Positions 46,801 to 59,323 of a stretch of 64,000 nucleotides of DNA are shown here, in pieces. The notes below the pieces were generated by a model that made no database searches, was not told where the DNA came from, and was given only the letters and a program-made list of their open reading frames with translations. The stretch's first letter is position 1; each line of letters begins with the position of its first letter. The position numbers and the translations under genes are program-made. Source of the stretch: Taxillus chinensis (taxonomy: Eukaryota > Streptophyta > Magnoliopsida > Santalales > Loranthaceae); assembly GCA_023512835.1 (NCBI GenBank), contig CM042086.1, forward strand, positions 6,854,299 through 6,918,298, given 5' to 3'.

Positions 46801-49800
46801 AATAACAATATTCTCTCCCTCTCGCATTAGAATTGGGAAAAATATATATTGTTTAAAAAAAAGCTGTGGTTCTGAATTTGGGAGACTACAGTAAGATATC
46901 CATCTATGATTAGGAAGGATATGAAAGCACTACTAAATGGTATGGTTTTCTGAAAGTTATAGAAAAAAAAAACAAAACAAAAAAGAGAGAGAAGCAAGCA
47001 CTGTGTTATGATTTCATTTGACTGATTCAATGCATAAACAACTACCTCTACTTTCACATATTTGCATTTTGTTTATATTGTCACATTGTAGGAATCCGTG
47101 ATACCTCCTATGCCATAGATGACTAATTAATATTTATTGCTGCTGTGAGAAACATGCTGTTCATATAGTTTTTGGTGTCTAAAGCTCATTTTTTCCCCTA
47201 TTCCAAACTCCTCACTATCTTAATAGTTCTGACACTGCATGATAGAGAGCAAAAATTGAAATTATATTAACAAAGATGCATCTCCAAAAAAATTCATTTG
47301 GTATGCCACAGGAAAGGCAGGAAAATTCTGGAACAGCAACTGATGTCAAAGCTTGTTTTGTCACTTCACTTATACCCATATCTTCCTCAATAGCTGTAGT
47401 ATTTTAGCTTATGCTTAGATTTTTCTTTGTAGATCCTCCTTCTAATCATGGTTCCATTCTCCACTATCCAGATTTCACTCTACATCCTTCAAACTCACAA
47501 ACATCTGGCATTAGCCTAAAATCATGACTGAAATCCCACCTGTAACCTTATTTACTGCTTTGACATGTACATCAGTGTTTTTATTATCTACGATCCAACA
47601 TAAAAAATGTGGGCCAAATTGTAGTGTTGAAAGCCATACTTTTTGTCCAATCAATAGCTACTAGGCCTTAGTACCGAGATGGTAGTAGCTTGGAAATCTG
47701 AACTTCCCAAGCTTTGTCCAGACAATCTCCTTCTTGCTAGCTAACTGATTTATAGCTGTGTGAAGATAGATCATACTTGCTGTCCAATCAATAACTAGTA
47801 GGCATTAGTACAGAGATATGGTTGTAGTTTGGAAATCCAAACACCCCAAGTTTTTTGAAGACAATCTCCTGCTTTCTAGCTAACTGAAACGATCCTTTAT
47901 GGTATATAGGTTTCTGGTCTATATTTTCTAGCAATGCTGACGATGCAAAGTTTTTCTTGGAATCATCTTTGCTTCTTACTAGTTATGCTTGGACTGTGAC
48001 ATTTATTTCATGTTTGGACTACCTATTATGTTGTTGTTTTTTGTTCTTTTCCTATTCCATTCTAGGGATACTTGTAATTTCTCAAATTGAAGTGAATTTT
48101 GCATTAGTTTGAGAAATTAAGTATGGCCATTGAAGGGAAATACTTAACAACGGAACTCAACATATTGAATATAAGAAGACAAAAGTATTTCTTCAAAAAA
48201 GAAGAGAAAAGAGAATTATACAGGTTAATTTGAGTATCTGCAGGGGTCTGGGTCTGTGGCAATAGAATGGTTTAAGGCCTTTAATATGAAGTGTAAAATG
48301 AAGACAAAGTACAAGAATCATATCACGTGCAAACATTGTACTACATTAGAGAAAATTACTAATCTTGCACCAAGTCAGGTTTGGCCAATGATAATCGAAA
48401 AAATAGAAAAGCTGTTCTGAACATTTTGAAAATGTTAAAGCTGATTATTAGTCACGAGGTTTAAATAATTTTGGAAATAGAGAAAAAGAAAGCTGGAGAA
48501 CTTGATAAGAAAATTAGTGGGTAAAACAAATCAGTGATAGCTAGATATATGGTTCTGACTTGAAATTACCATAGACAGCAAGCATTCCTGAATTTGAAGT
48601 TCAATTTAAAATCAGCTAGCAATGATCCATCGCCAGAATTTAATGGTGAGTGTGGTGGACTTGTTATTTGCGGATTGACTGCAGAACTATCCTTCTCTCA
48701 ACTTTTTTTTCTGAGAGCATTCAAGTTTAACTGAAGTTCATTTCCATCATTGTTCAGATTGATGTTAAAAAATAGTATTCATTGATATTTTGGCATATGT
48801 TCAAGCACTCGCTACATTCCCTTATTATTTATATTGGGGCAAAAGTTTCATGTACTTTTGAATCTAGAATCTATGTTCATAGAAAAATGCATCATGTTTC
48901 ATTGGAACTTTACATCACGTAGTTTCATCTGAATTTCTTCTTGCTTTTAAATCCACGCCATTTACTTTTCCAGGAGCTATGAATTAATGGAACAAAAACT
49001 AAAAGTATACATCTACAAAGAAGGTGCAAAGCCTATATTTCATACTACAATACTTCAAGGAATATATGCTTCTGAGGGATGGTTCATGAAGCTGATGGAA
49101 GCCAACAAACAATTTGTCACCAGAAATCCTAAAAAAGCCCACCTCTTCTATTTACCTTTTAGTTCTCGATTACTAGAGGAAACCTTATATATAAAGAATT
49201 CTCATAGTTTTGATAACCTGATTGATTACTTGAAGAACTACCTGAGCATGATAGTGGCTAGATACCCTCATTGGAACAGAACTTCTGGTGCAGATCATTT
49301 CCTTGTTGCCTGTCATGACTGGGTAATGCCTTTGATCTTCTTCCGATGGATTTTGATATATTGTTCATAACTGTTACATGCATCCCTTTGCATGCTAATT
49401 TAACTTTACCTTTTTTTTCCTGCATGACCTGACAGTTGGAATATAATGGTTAATTTTCTGTTCCTTTTTTAGTGGTTGGTGTAGATAACTATTAACGATA
49501 TTGATATATGGATTTGACTCCAAATTAAATTTTGGAAAATAAAATTTGGAATTCATTTCTTTCCATGCATGCATGTGTTCCCCTTTCATTACTTTGTCTG
49601 ACAATCACAAACTTTAATCAATTTTCTCAGGCTCCAGTAGAGACAAAAGAATACATGGCTCAATGCATAAGAGCTCTCTGCAATGCTGATGTTAAAGGAG
49701 GCTTCCAATTTGGAAAAGATGTCTCTCTTCCTGAAACATATATCCGTGATCCTAAAAATACTCTTAGAGAACTTGGAGGCACGCGCCCTTCTCAGAAGAA

Positions 49801-50293
49801 AATCCTTGCCTTCTTTGCAGGGAACATGCATGGTTCTGTGCGCCCAATCTTGTTAAAGTACTGGGAAAACAAAGACCCTGACATGAAAATTTTTGGTCCA
49901 ATGGGCGGAAAGAACGGCCAAGCAAAATACATCCAGGACATGAAGAACAGCAAGTATTGCATTTGTGCAAAAGGTTATGAAGTGAATAGTCCACGGGTAG
50001 TAGAGGCCATCTTCTTTGAGTGTGTCCCGGTGATTATATCTGATAATTTTGTTCCCCCATTGTTTGAGATTCTCAACTGGGAATCCTTTTCTGTTTTTGT
50101 GGCAGAGAAGGATATCCCAAATCTAAAAAACATACTCCTTTCAATCCCAGAAAAGAGATATTTGCAGATGCAACTGAGGGTCAAAAGGGTACAACATCAT
50201 TTTCTTTGGCATGCTAGGCCTGTGAAGTATGATTTGTTTCACATGATCCTCCACTCTATTTGGTACAACAGAGTGTTTGGCCTTAGACCTTAA
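43891..50293 (+). CDS. GT47 exostosin-family glycosyltransferase, four exons, frame break in exon 1
   Basis: A type II Golgi membrane protein of a family that builds cell-wall polysaccharides; the sugar transferred cannot be told from sequence. Exons: 43,891-44,792; 44,875-45,008; 48,974-49,322; 49,631-50,293. The start at 43,891 (MGHDIRMPCQSETKK) fits the family N-terminus; an earlier ATG at 43,804 probably lies in a 5' UTR intron. A membrane anchor is at about residues 16-31, then a variable stem to about 300. The exostosin domain follows: RPRWSS, RSYELMEQKLKVYIY, HLFYLPFSSR, ADHFLVACHDW, FFAGNMHG, KYCICAKGYEVNSPRVVEAI, VPVIISDNFVPP, ending YNRVFGLRP. Exon 1 shifts frame near an A run at 44,212-44,215. 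With one base added there the total would be 682 aa. This may be a base-call error or a real lesion; the domain downstream is intact. Resembles Arabidopsis At5g03795/At4g32790-type proteins. Confidence 0.88.
45221..46826 (+). mobile_element. Probable solo LTR inside intron 2 of the GT47 gene
   Basis: The 1.6-kb block begins TGTTGGAAGC and ends TCTCGCA. ATTAG precedes it (45,216-45,220) and ATTAG recurs at 46,826-46,830, overlapping the last base; a lost A at the junction would explain a perfect 5-bp target duplication. Early in the block is a GGGGGGGGGTGAATTTG segment like those in many plant retrotransposon LTRs, then a TATA-like TTATAAAT (45,591), then TTCGA-rich sequence (46,150-46,680). 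No internal retrotransposon region is attached. Boundaries are tentative. Confidence 0.55.
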
Positions 50294-51250
50294 AAACAAT
50301 TTTTTGTGCATAGGGAGTGGATCATGGGATACTTTGTTTAATTTTCACATTGTTCCTTTGTAAATGAGGATCTATATTAGTAATTGTCGGAAGTGAATAT
50401 TTTTTAATATATTAAAAATTTTAGCACACAATTCACATAACTCATGAATAAAGTTAAATATAAAAATTGATTTTATAACTTTATAATTTTTTTAAAATAA
50501 AAAAATCTTTTATAAAAATTCTGTTGCTCTACCACTCATAGCTCATTAGTCTACTTTATTACTTTATTTCAAATTTGACCCTTTGAAATTTCACTTTAAC
50601 GACCCAATGAATGTCTCCATAGTTTCTCTGCCCTGTCAGGTAATGGCTACCTTTGTTCAGGATAATACCTATATCAATGATTAAATATTAACTTTCGCTC
50701 CTCCGAGGGCTTGCGGTTGATTGTTTTTTAGGTTGGGTTCAAAATTAAATTTTAGAATATGGTAGATTTTGCTCATAGCATATTGGTCTTTAATTAACTT
50801 AACGCAGTGATTTCCTTACAATATTCATCAAGCATTTGGTATCCAATACCAGCGATTAGATGTAAATCAGGCATAAATCTTGGTTATTTAACAAAAAAAA
50901 AAGTAAGTTATTATTATTATTTTGGAGACTTTGAAAATTTTGGTTGACTTCTACAATTTCTTTGACCAAACAGGCATAATCTCTAATGACGAACAAATCA
51001 CACATAATAGTCCAACGTGTTAGGATCCTCAACAATAGTTTTGTCTACATTTTTAATACGATAAAAAAGCGTTTTATTATTTTAAAATAAACAAAAAATA
51101 AAAATAAAGAATCAATCCCGCGCTAGATCCACTCTCCCTTGATCTCCCTAATGCAACCCACTCCATCGAATCTCCGGCAGCTAAATCTCCCCCCTCTCGG
51201 CTGCAGTATCTTCCCATGGTTTCCGGGTCGATTTTTTTACTTTTTGGAGT
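50294..51250. other. Intergenic DNA after the GT47 gene
   Basis: It holds the GT47 3' UTR and AT-rich sequence. No separate gene, repeat family or regulatory site could be supported. Confidence 0.5.
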
Positions 51251-51449
51251 ATGTTGGACATGACAAATGATGATCAGGACATATTAGGTGGTGGTGGTGG
51301 TGGAATCTTTGTGACCCCTTGCCCCTCCAAGCAACTGAGCAATCGTTCTATGAAGTCCCCACTACGGCACCTCATTGGAGCTCTTTTTCTTGCGTTGATG
51401 ACTATATGCTGCTACCAAAAACTGAGGTTGAGGCAGAGGAAAAAGCCAT

Positions 51450-51729
51450 AGAAGCAGAGACAAGGGCAAAGGACTCTGTTTACAACTCACTCCTCGCCGC
51501 TTGTCCCTCAAGCAAATTGTCCAATCACCTAGCAAACCCTCTACATCCTCAAGCTCGCCCAAAAAGTCGCACGCTTCACATCATACACTTTGGTATCTTA
51601 AACGGTTTCCAATGGCCCATGGTCATCCAGCAGCTCTCCACCAAGTCTGATGGGCCTCTCAAGCTTCGGATCACTGAAATCGAGCTTCCAGTGCCCGGAA
51701 CGTCCTGGTCGACAGAGCTCGTGGATTGA
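51450..51729 (+). pseudogene. GRAS-domain transcription factor fragment (LISCL/SCL-like)
   Basis: From about 51,450 the frame ending at 51,729 reads SVYNSLLAACPSSKLSNHLAN, then LHIIHFGILNGFQWPMVIQQL, then GPLKLRITEIELPVPG. This follows the GRAS region from the end of the first leucine-rich stretch into VHIID: family members read ACPFKK.SNFFAN, LHIIDFGILYGFQWP.LIQ.LS and PPKLRITGIELPQPG. The key Asp of VHIID is His here. A stop follows at 51,727-51,729, so the PFYRE and SAW parts are gone. The sequence before about 51,450, with a run of glycine codons, does not align. Truncated and probably dead. SCL9/14/33-like by wording. Confidence 0.75.
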
Positions 51730-51875
51730 TCCCTTATTTTTATTTTTTTTTGTTTATTTTAAAATAGCAAAACGTCATTGTTTTTTCTACCGAATTAAAA
51801 ATGTAAACAAGACTACCGGATCCGAACTCTAGTCCAATATATCTATATCAACAATTATGTAATGTAGGTATAGGA

Positions 51876-52724
51876 CAGGGGTGATACCCGCTTAATTATT
51901 ATCGTATCCGTTTGAATGTTAAATTTTAAAACGATACCTTGCTCTGGGGGTGCTACCTGTCATAGCGGAGGCGGAATCTACCTATTATCGTATCCCACGC
52001 CCGCCTAGGCGGATAATAAAATTTTAAAATCATATCCCGCCTCATGTAGGGCAAGCGGTAGGAACTCTCCCCATTATATGGGATAAGCCAGGAGGAGACT
52101 TCATCCGCCCGCACCCCGCTACCGGCTTTTATTGATTTCTCTCTTAAGACAATATTGCCTTTTAGAGGATTCATGAAGCAGTTGATAAGAGTAATTCGGG
52201 TCCTATCGGGGGCGAAATCAATCTATTACCGCATCCTGTTCTCACTTAGGCAGTAGATTAAATTTTGAGATTGTATCTCGTTCCATATATAGGCGTGACA
52301 CGATATACTGTTCTTTAATGTGTCTGTGAATGAGGTTCGATTTGTCCGTATCTTGTTATCATTTTTTATTGGATCTGTCCATATCAATAATTTAAGCTTA
52401 AATCAAATTTCTATATCATTTTTAACCAACAAATTATTAAAAATGATTTAATTTTATAATAATAAATATCATTCAAAAATATCAAAAATCATAAATAATA
52501 GTTAAATAATAATATTTAAAATATTATAAAATTATAAATAAAAATTATTAAAATTAGGCGGGGCGGGAGCGGGGCGGGGTACCACGCTACTTATTACCAC
52601 TCCCCGTCCCTGCCTGTGGCGGGGTCTTAAGTTTAAAAATCGCACCCCACTCTTGCCTAGGCAGGGTAACCCGCCCCGCATAGCGGGCGGGATAGCGGGG
52701 GCGGTTATCCGTTGCCCACCCCTA
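51876..52724. mobile_element. GC-rich, CCCGC-repeat element, possibly hAT-like
   Basis: Many CCCGC/GCGGG words in both orientations alternate with AT-rich DNA. The left end CAGGGGTGATACCCGC and the reverse complement of the right end TAGGGGTGGGCAACGG share AGGGGTG, a terminus seen in some plant hAT elements. A matching 8-bp target duplication was not found, so the boundaries and family are tentative. Open frames here are repeat-derived. Confidence 0.35.
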
Positions 52725-53036
52725 CCTTGCTCCATGTGTAAGCGGGTGTGAAATATCTTGTACTCTAGTGGAATTGATGAGGAAGGTTCCATCCGCTCGT
52801 ATCATGTTATCGCTTCATATTAGTTTTGTCCATATAAATAATTTTGGCTTAAATCAAACTTTTACACTATTTTTCATTAAAAAAATTAACAACAATGATT
52901 TAATTTAAAATAACAAATACAATTCAAAATGTTAAAATTTATAAATAATAATTAAAAAATAATTAGATAATAACATTAAAATATTATGAAATTTTAAATA
53001 TAAATAATTAAAATTAAGTAAAGTAGGGTCAGAATA
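52725..53036. other. Intergenic DNA, related to the adjacent GC-rich repeat
   Basis: This stretch echoes part of the preceding repeat, for example words like TTTTGTCCATATAAATAATTT compared with 52,370-52,400. No gene is seen. Confidence 0.4.
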
Positions 53037-53330
53037 GGATATTCCGCTCCTATTGGATAGGAGAATCCATCCTGCATAGTGGGGGTGGGATGAAAAGGAT
53101 AGTGAGTAGCATAGGGTGATGAAAAAATAGTTCAATTATTTTTTTTTTCATTTTTTATTATGATCAACTTGATTAATTTGGAAATTTATATTTATTTCTC
53201 TTAATAATACTTAACTAGGGATTGTAAATTGATTTTCCTATTTTAGTGTCAGATTCATGCGTAGTTAGTTTTGGGTTGGAGATGGCTTGTGGGCTTCATA
53301 GACTATATATGGAGTAAATGACAACTAAAA
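53037..53330. repeat. Duplicated segment X, copy 1 (copy 2 at 56,200-56,515)
   Basis: It begins GATATTCCGCTCCTATTGG and ends GGAGTAAATGACA. Copy 2 repeats it in the same orientation with small differences; the block TAATACTTAACTAGGGATTG is identical in both. Together with the CCD8-tail copies it marks a local tandem duplication. Confidence 0.85.
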
Positions 53331-53711
53331 AGTCTATTTGCAACCGGCGTTGCGGTTTCTTTGCGTCCCCGGCTGATGTGGCAATTGTCATATCAGTAAA
53401 AATATGTAAAATTTAACACACAATGTATCACATCTGAAATAGAGAAAAAGAGAGCGAGGGAGGTAGTAAGGAAACTTAAACGGTGCATTTGGACAGGATA
53501 AAGAAGAACATGGCATAAAATCTGAATTTAGAAGCGAAAGAGTGCGTTTTTTAGAAATTTGAGATCGAAAAACCCCTTATGGGGGTTTGGAGCCCATGCG
53601 TCTCGTCAATACTTATAAATAAAAAAAATAGACCTAAATCGAACCATTGTGCCTACAGTTATGACCGTTTAAAGTTTTTATCGGAAATTACAATTGACAA
53701 AACTCAAAAAC

Positions 53712-54554
53712 TGTAAAGACCCGTACCTGTGAGTGGTAGAAAGTTAGGCCCTGAATAGATGTTGAAATATCTATTCGGCAGCGTGGCCTTAGCGTTATTA
53801 ATATGATTTTAATATGTTAAAATATAAATAAATATTATTATGATTATTAAAATATATTTAGACATGTCGTTATTATTATGTAATTATTATTAATCCGCGT
53901 ATTTAATGTTAAGGCCTGATTATTATTATTGTTATTATTTTGTTAGTATTATTTAAATAATTTAATAGTACCTGAGGTTAATTCCCATAATAAATGATTA
54001 CTATTATTATTAATCATTTTATTAATTATTATTGGATTAATATTATTATTAAAAAGTTATTATTATTAGTATTATTATAGTGTATAAATAAGAGGAACTA
54101 GGGTAGAAACCCTATTTGTGGCTGTGCATGCGCGAGCTTGGCAGGGGGAGCACAGGTTTGAAGCAGCGAGATTTGAAGCAAACCGTCGAGTTGATCATTC
54201 AAGGCTATAATTAGGTAGGTGATTCTTTGATTCCACGGGGGTATGAGTACAGATATGCTCTTATGAGTCTGTGTATAAACGGTTCATTCATATATGTAAA
54301 TACGAATACGTGTATTTAAGTATATAGATGTATATGTGTTCGTGCGTGTTCTGGGCAAGGAGGAGGAGGGGACCACGCCGTTGTCGTCCGTGGATCGGGC
54401 GCTCGCCGCACGCTGGCATGGAGGACGAGCAGCGGCGGCCATGGCTGAGGCTTGCGGCGTGATGTGCGCTAGCAGTGAGGAGGGGAGGTTGAGGTTGGTA
54501 CGGTGGTCGCGCGCGCCAGCGGGAGGAAGAGATGGACGGTGGCGTGGTCGGCTG

Positions 54555-54592
<38 letters not shown>

Positions 54593-54736
54593 CGCGGGCA
54601 CCGGCGTCGCCCTCATGGCCGCCGTGCGTCTGTGGCTGGCGTGAGAGAAGGGACGGAAGGGGTGGTGTGCCCTCCCCTGTTTCGCTGGTCAACACCAACC
54701 CTAACGGGTTGGTGTGGTTTGGGGGTGCGCAAGCCC

Positions 54737-54785
<49 letters not shown>

Positions 54786-55725
54786 GTAATAAATATGTGT
54801 GCTTCCTAATAATAAATACCTAAATAAATAGCAATTTAGGTTCGCGGTCATTGTTCGAGTAAGATATTAATTGTAGCTTGGTGTTAATAAATTAATTACT
54901 GATTACTGATTGTGGATGGAATTATGTATTCATGTATGTATTTATGTGTCGATTAATTGTTTGAGTTATTGTTGGATAAGCACTCTAAATTATAATTTGG
55001 TTTTGTGGCTAAGCTGGTTGGGTTAACCGTGGTCCCACATAAGGCCGGCAAGAGGCCGCAGGTCCCTTATGTGGCTGGTTAACCCAGGTCCCATATGTGG
55101 CGGGTGGTTGTTAGGGACACCGCAGGTCCCACACATGGCTGATTGGTAGTGATTTGAATTCCTGGTGTTGGTAGCGGGAATTTCGTGGGAGGATGAATGT
55201 GACGTGATGACTTGTGTATGATTTAATGAAATTTATTTGTATTGGAATGTGACACTACACTGGCACATGCATACACTAATCATATAGATCTAGGAACTCG
55301 AGTAAAGGGGATAGTGGAGATGGGGATTGCCTACTGGGCACACGTGCTCACCCTATTTTATTTCTTTTTTTATTCCTACAGGTCGTAGGGAGTAGCTGGT
55401 GGAGCCTTAGCAGAGCTGGTTGGAGCATTTCCAGTAGGGTTCACTTTATGGACTTATCTTTTTACCTTTGATTATCTGATTATTTCCTTTTCCGGACTTG
55501 AGTCCGTGACAGTTGTCATACTTGATTAGCTGCACTTCAGTAAAATTATTTGCAGATATATTTATTAATGACTTGTATGTTGCATTGGATTATTTATAAG
55601 TACAATGCTACCCCTGTTGTGGTATTGTACAAGGTTGAATCAGTTACCAACCCCTCGACCCCTGGAGTGGGCGTGAGGGGCGTCACGTCCCCGTTTCCGA
55701 GGTTTCGGAATTTAGGGGCGTGACA
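53712..55725 (+). mobile_element. Solo LTR of a retrotransposon (family A), plus orientation
   Basis: This 2,014-bp block starts TGTAAAGACCCGTA and ends GGGGCGTGACA, with a perfect 5-bp target duplication AAAAC (53,707-53,711 and 55,726-55,730). Both ends match the block at 4,020-6,448 read in reverse. A TATA-like TATAAATA at 54,083-54,090 lies just before GGGTAGAAACCCTA, suggesting an LTR promoter in plus orientation. Inside are a GA microsatellite (54,557-54,585), an AAT microsatellite (54,737-54,785), and short repeats containing GGTCCCACA/CAGGTCCC (55,030-55,140). No gag, pol or primer-binding site is attached. Confidence 0.88.
54737..54785. repeat. (AAT)16 microsatellite within the solo LTR
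   Basis: About sixteen AAT units. The long Tyr- or Asn-rich open frames here come from the repeat. Confidence 0.9.
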
Positions 55726-55952
55726 AAAACCCTTAGATTTGGCCATGAAAAATATGAACGTGCCTCTACGTGTCTCAAGCACATATGCTCGAGTTCCTGC
55801 TCGAACCTTTGCTCAAGACTGTCTCGAGCATAGACTCGAGCAAGAGCTTGAGTGATGATCCGGAAGTACGCCGAATCATGAAAAAAACTACCGATGTGTC
55901 TTATTCCACGCCAGTTAAAGATACCACAAAGTCGGTTGTACTTAGCACTGCT

Positions 55953-56199
55953 TCATAAATATATTACGTTGTGAAAATATAAAAACATAAATATATATTT
56001 GGAGTTCGATTGGAGTATATTTGTCCATGTTGTAAACTTGTTTCCACATGAGCCAAAAGACCACACTTTATTTTACTCTATGTATTGTGGACTGTAGTCC
56101 AAACAAGGTAGATGAACTATAATTAAACATATTGAAGCTCTCTAAAGAGGTTTGCATATATAAGGAAGGTGTGCGCATGGTGAGGAACTAGTTCTCTGG
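55953..56199. repeat. Copy of the CCD8 3' end and downstream flank
   Basis: This segment matches 57,352-57,596 in the same orientation, with about seven differences by eye over about 230 bp. The native copy covers the CCD8 downstream flank and the last four codons including the stop. The match stops at CTCTGG, where this copy joins segment X copy 2. It is a partial gene-end duplicate and cannot code. Confidence 0.88.
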
Positions 56200-56515
56200 G
56201 ATATTCCATTCCTATTAGGCTGGAAAATTCACCATGCATAGCGGGTCAGAGTGAAAAACAGGCAAGATAGTGGGTGTAGGTAATCATTGTCCACCCAGGG
56301 CGTTGAAAAAAAGTTTAATTATTTTTTTTCCATTTTTTGTTGTGATCAACTTGATTAATTTGGAAATTTATATTTATTTCTCTTAATAATACTTAACTAG
56401 GGATTGTAAATTGATTTTCCTGTTTTAGTGTCAGACTCATGCGTAGTTAATTAGTTTTGGGCAGGAGATGGCTTGTGGCCGGGCTTCATAGACTATATAC
56501 GGAGTAAATGACATG
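56200..56515. repeat. Duplicated segment X, copy 2
   Basis: Same orientation as copy 1 at 53,037-53,330. It starts exactly where the CCD8-tail copy ends, which marks the junction of the tandem duplication. Confidence 0.85.
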
Positions 56516-57351
56516 TGATATAGAAGCGATTTCATGAGTGTACGTAGCCCGCGTGACCTAAGTTGCAACTATTATTTAATTAAATTTTAGTCAGAAAAGT
56601 TCTGTTTAATCGCTTTTTATAAATTTAAATAATAGATTCAATAGATATTAATTTTAAAATTTTTATATATTATAATAATAACAATAATCATAATAATATT
56701 GTTATTATTACTAGGGCTGTGGATCAAGCCCCTAGCTAGCCTCTCTCATCACTTGTTGCGCATGCAGGACAATGACATGGAAGGCAACGACAACACTGGT
56801 GCTTGCGTGGGAGGTGACGATGACGGTGGTGCTACCTAGGTAAGGTTGGTGATTGCGAGTTAGTGTTGGCAATCCGCAATATATGCTGCGTACGTGGGCA
56901 GTGACAACGCGATGCTGCGTGCAGTTAGAGGGACAGAGATGACACCGTATGTAGAGAGAGACGCCAATATTGTTGGATTAATAACAAATAGGTAGCCAAA
57001 TTTATTAAGCTAAATTTGATTAGTTATTAGAATTTGCATAAATTTTAAATATATGTTTTAAAATTTTATATTTTTCTAAAATTCTAGTAAAATAATAATA
57101 ATATTACAAATTAAAAATTTAATATGTAGATACCAATATTTTTTATTATTTTAAAATATGTATAAGATAAGAAATCTAATTTTGGCTTAAATTAATTTAG
57201 TAAAAAATTTTGAAAAAATAAAATTTGAAGATAAAATAGAAAGGAGAAACAACAATATTAGAGTGATAATATAATCTTCAATATGTTGAGATTAGCTGAT
57301 TTGAATTAGAAGAATATTATGGATTATTGGTGGAGGGACCCGACAAACATA
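56516..57351. other. Intergenic DNA between segment X and the CCD8 tail
   Basis: AT-rich with a GC-richer patch at 56,710-56,980 that repeats GGCAACGACAAC/GGTGACGATGAC-like words. No gene was recognised. It has no counterpart in the other unit of the tandem duplication. Confidence 0.5.
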
Positions 57352-57584
57352 CATAAATATAAAAGTTATGAAAATATAAAAACATAAATATATATTTGGA
57401 GTTCGATTAAAGTATATTTGTCCATGTTGTAAACTTGTTTCCACATGAGCCAAAAGACCACACTTTATTTTACTCTATGTATTGTGGACTATAGACTAAA
57501 CAAGGTAGATGAACTATAATTAAACATATTGAAGCTCTCTAAAGAGGTTTGCATATATAAGGAAGGTGCGCGCATGGTGAGGAA

Positions 57585-59272
57585 CTAGTTCTCTGGAATC
57601 CAACATCCATGCAGTCCATATGGAAGGCCATACGGAAACTTGGCCCTTGCAATCTCCTGAAATGTCGAACCGTCCAACAACAGCGCGTACCCACCCCCAT
57701 TGCTATCACTCACCATTGAGATCACCACACCTGCACCCCCATAAATTAGTATGGTATCTTTAACTTTAAGCGAAAAAAAAATCCTAGCTAGATTAGTGTT
57801 ATATATCTTTAACTTTAAGCATTAATTAACAAGCTGCGTTGCATGCTCGATCGTTCGCATTGGAGGTTTATAGAACGACATTAAGTAGTGTTAATTACGA
57901 ACGAACCATCGTCTTCCTCGGTGGAGCCTGGCCGGGCAACGAAGAATGGCTCTGAGGGAATGGCTTCAGCCTCATGCCAGCTTTTCGTCGTCTTTTTGTC
58001 TAGATCAAGCTGCAAATATAATTATAGTCAACAAACCAATTCCGAATGCTTAATTAGCGTGAATCTTATAAACAAACAAAAAACCCCAAATGGTACGGCG
58101 TTGTATATATGTATATGTATGTATGTGTGTGTATGAGTACGTAGTTTTATGGCCAAATTTACTTTATAACAGGTTCATATATAATTAGTCATGATTTAAA
58201 AAAAGAAGGTACACAGTACCCTATCAATCGCGTACGTACGTGGAATGCTTTACCTTAACGAGTGTATTGGGGAAGTTACAAGGGCGTCGAGCCCCACAGG
58301 CGTAGGCATATCTGTACTTGCGGCCCATGTGCGCCGGGTTGATGCTGCACATGTCCAAGCCCCTCCCATGTTGCTCCGCCTCCAATGCCGTCTCCAATTT
58401 CCCGTTTGGGCTCCCATCCAATGGTATTGTGAACCTTCCAACCCTGCATGCGTGTCATGTACACACACAGTTAACGTACGGACTTGATCAGCCCACATGA
58501 CGTACGTATATGTAAAAGAGAAATATGTTCCACAAACTATAGTTTTAGTGTTTTTTTTACATAAAACTATATATACTGTTTTGTGTAGATTTTAAAAAAC
58601 ACAGTTAAGTAGAGGATCCGAACTCCAGTTTTATATAATTTTGCTACATAGAACTTATAACTTTATTAGTAAATTAATTTCATGACAATATTTTGTTTCT
58701 TAATACAAAAATATTTTTTTGTAACTGGTAATCCTAACTAATCCAACATGATTTTTTTTCTTATAATCTAATATGCTGTTATGATGTTATCATAATTACT
58801 CAAAAATTATAACCAACATCTTAATTGCACGTAACATTACTCATCATCTTAATAACGTTAGTTATTATAAATGTATTATTACTGCACATATCCATGCATG
58901 CCATATATTTTATTACCTCGCATTTGGAAGGACATCCTGGCCCGAAAACGACCGGAGATTTTTGAGCCGAAGCATATCGAGAATCATGGGATCAGCATTG
59001 TGCTCGCAGCAGTCTGCCACGATCCCTGTCACCCTCCCCTCTTCGTCTTCCTCTTCGTACGCATTGATGAAGTGGAATGTCACGAATAACGGCACCTGCA
59101 CGCTCGCCACCTTCCACCAAATATAATTAATAATAATAATAATAACATAAGTACTAGTAATTTCTAGAACTTATTACTTTTATATATATATATATATATG
59201 AAAATGAGGCTAAGTTCATCTGGTTTATTAACGTTCATCTGCATGCATATTAAAGTTCTCGTGCATGCATGT

Positions 59273-59323
<51 letters not shown>

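Larger units (their letters stand above)
53338..55950. repeat. Repeat A, split by a solo LTR (related copy B at 61,512-62,165)
   Basis: 53,338-53,711 aligns with 61,512 to about 61,885 (shared landmarks: CACATCTGAAATAGA, GGCGAAAGAGT/AGCGAAAGAGT, CATCGGAAAATAC/TATCGGAAATTAC). The sequence resumes at 55,726 with AAAACCCTTAGATTTGGC, matching GAAACCCGTAGATCTGGC in copy B. After that both contain CTCGAGCA-type words and CCGAATCAT. The LTR at 53,712-55,725 therefore interrupts copy A where copy B is continuous. The nature of repeat A is unknown. Confidence 0.8.

Noticed and set aside
54288..54851. 187-codon minus-strand frame and overlapping plus-strand frames
   Set aside because: They run through the AAT and GA microsatellites of the solo LTR, giving Tyr/Asn/Arg-Glu/Ser-Leu runs rather than a protein.
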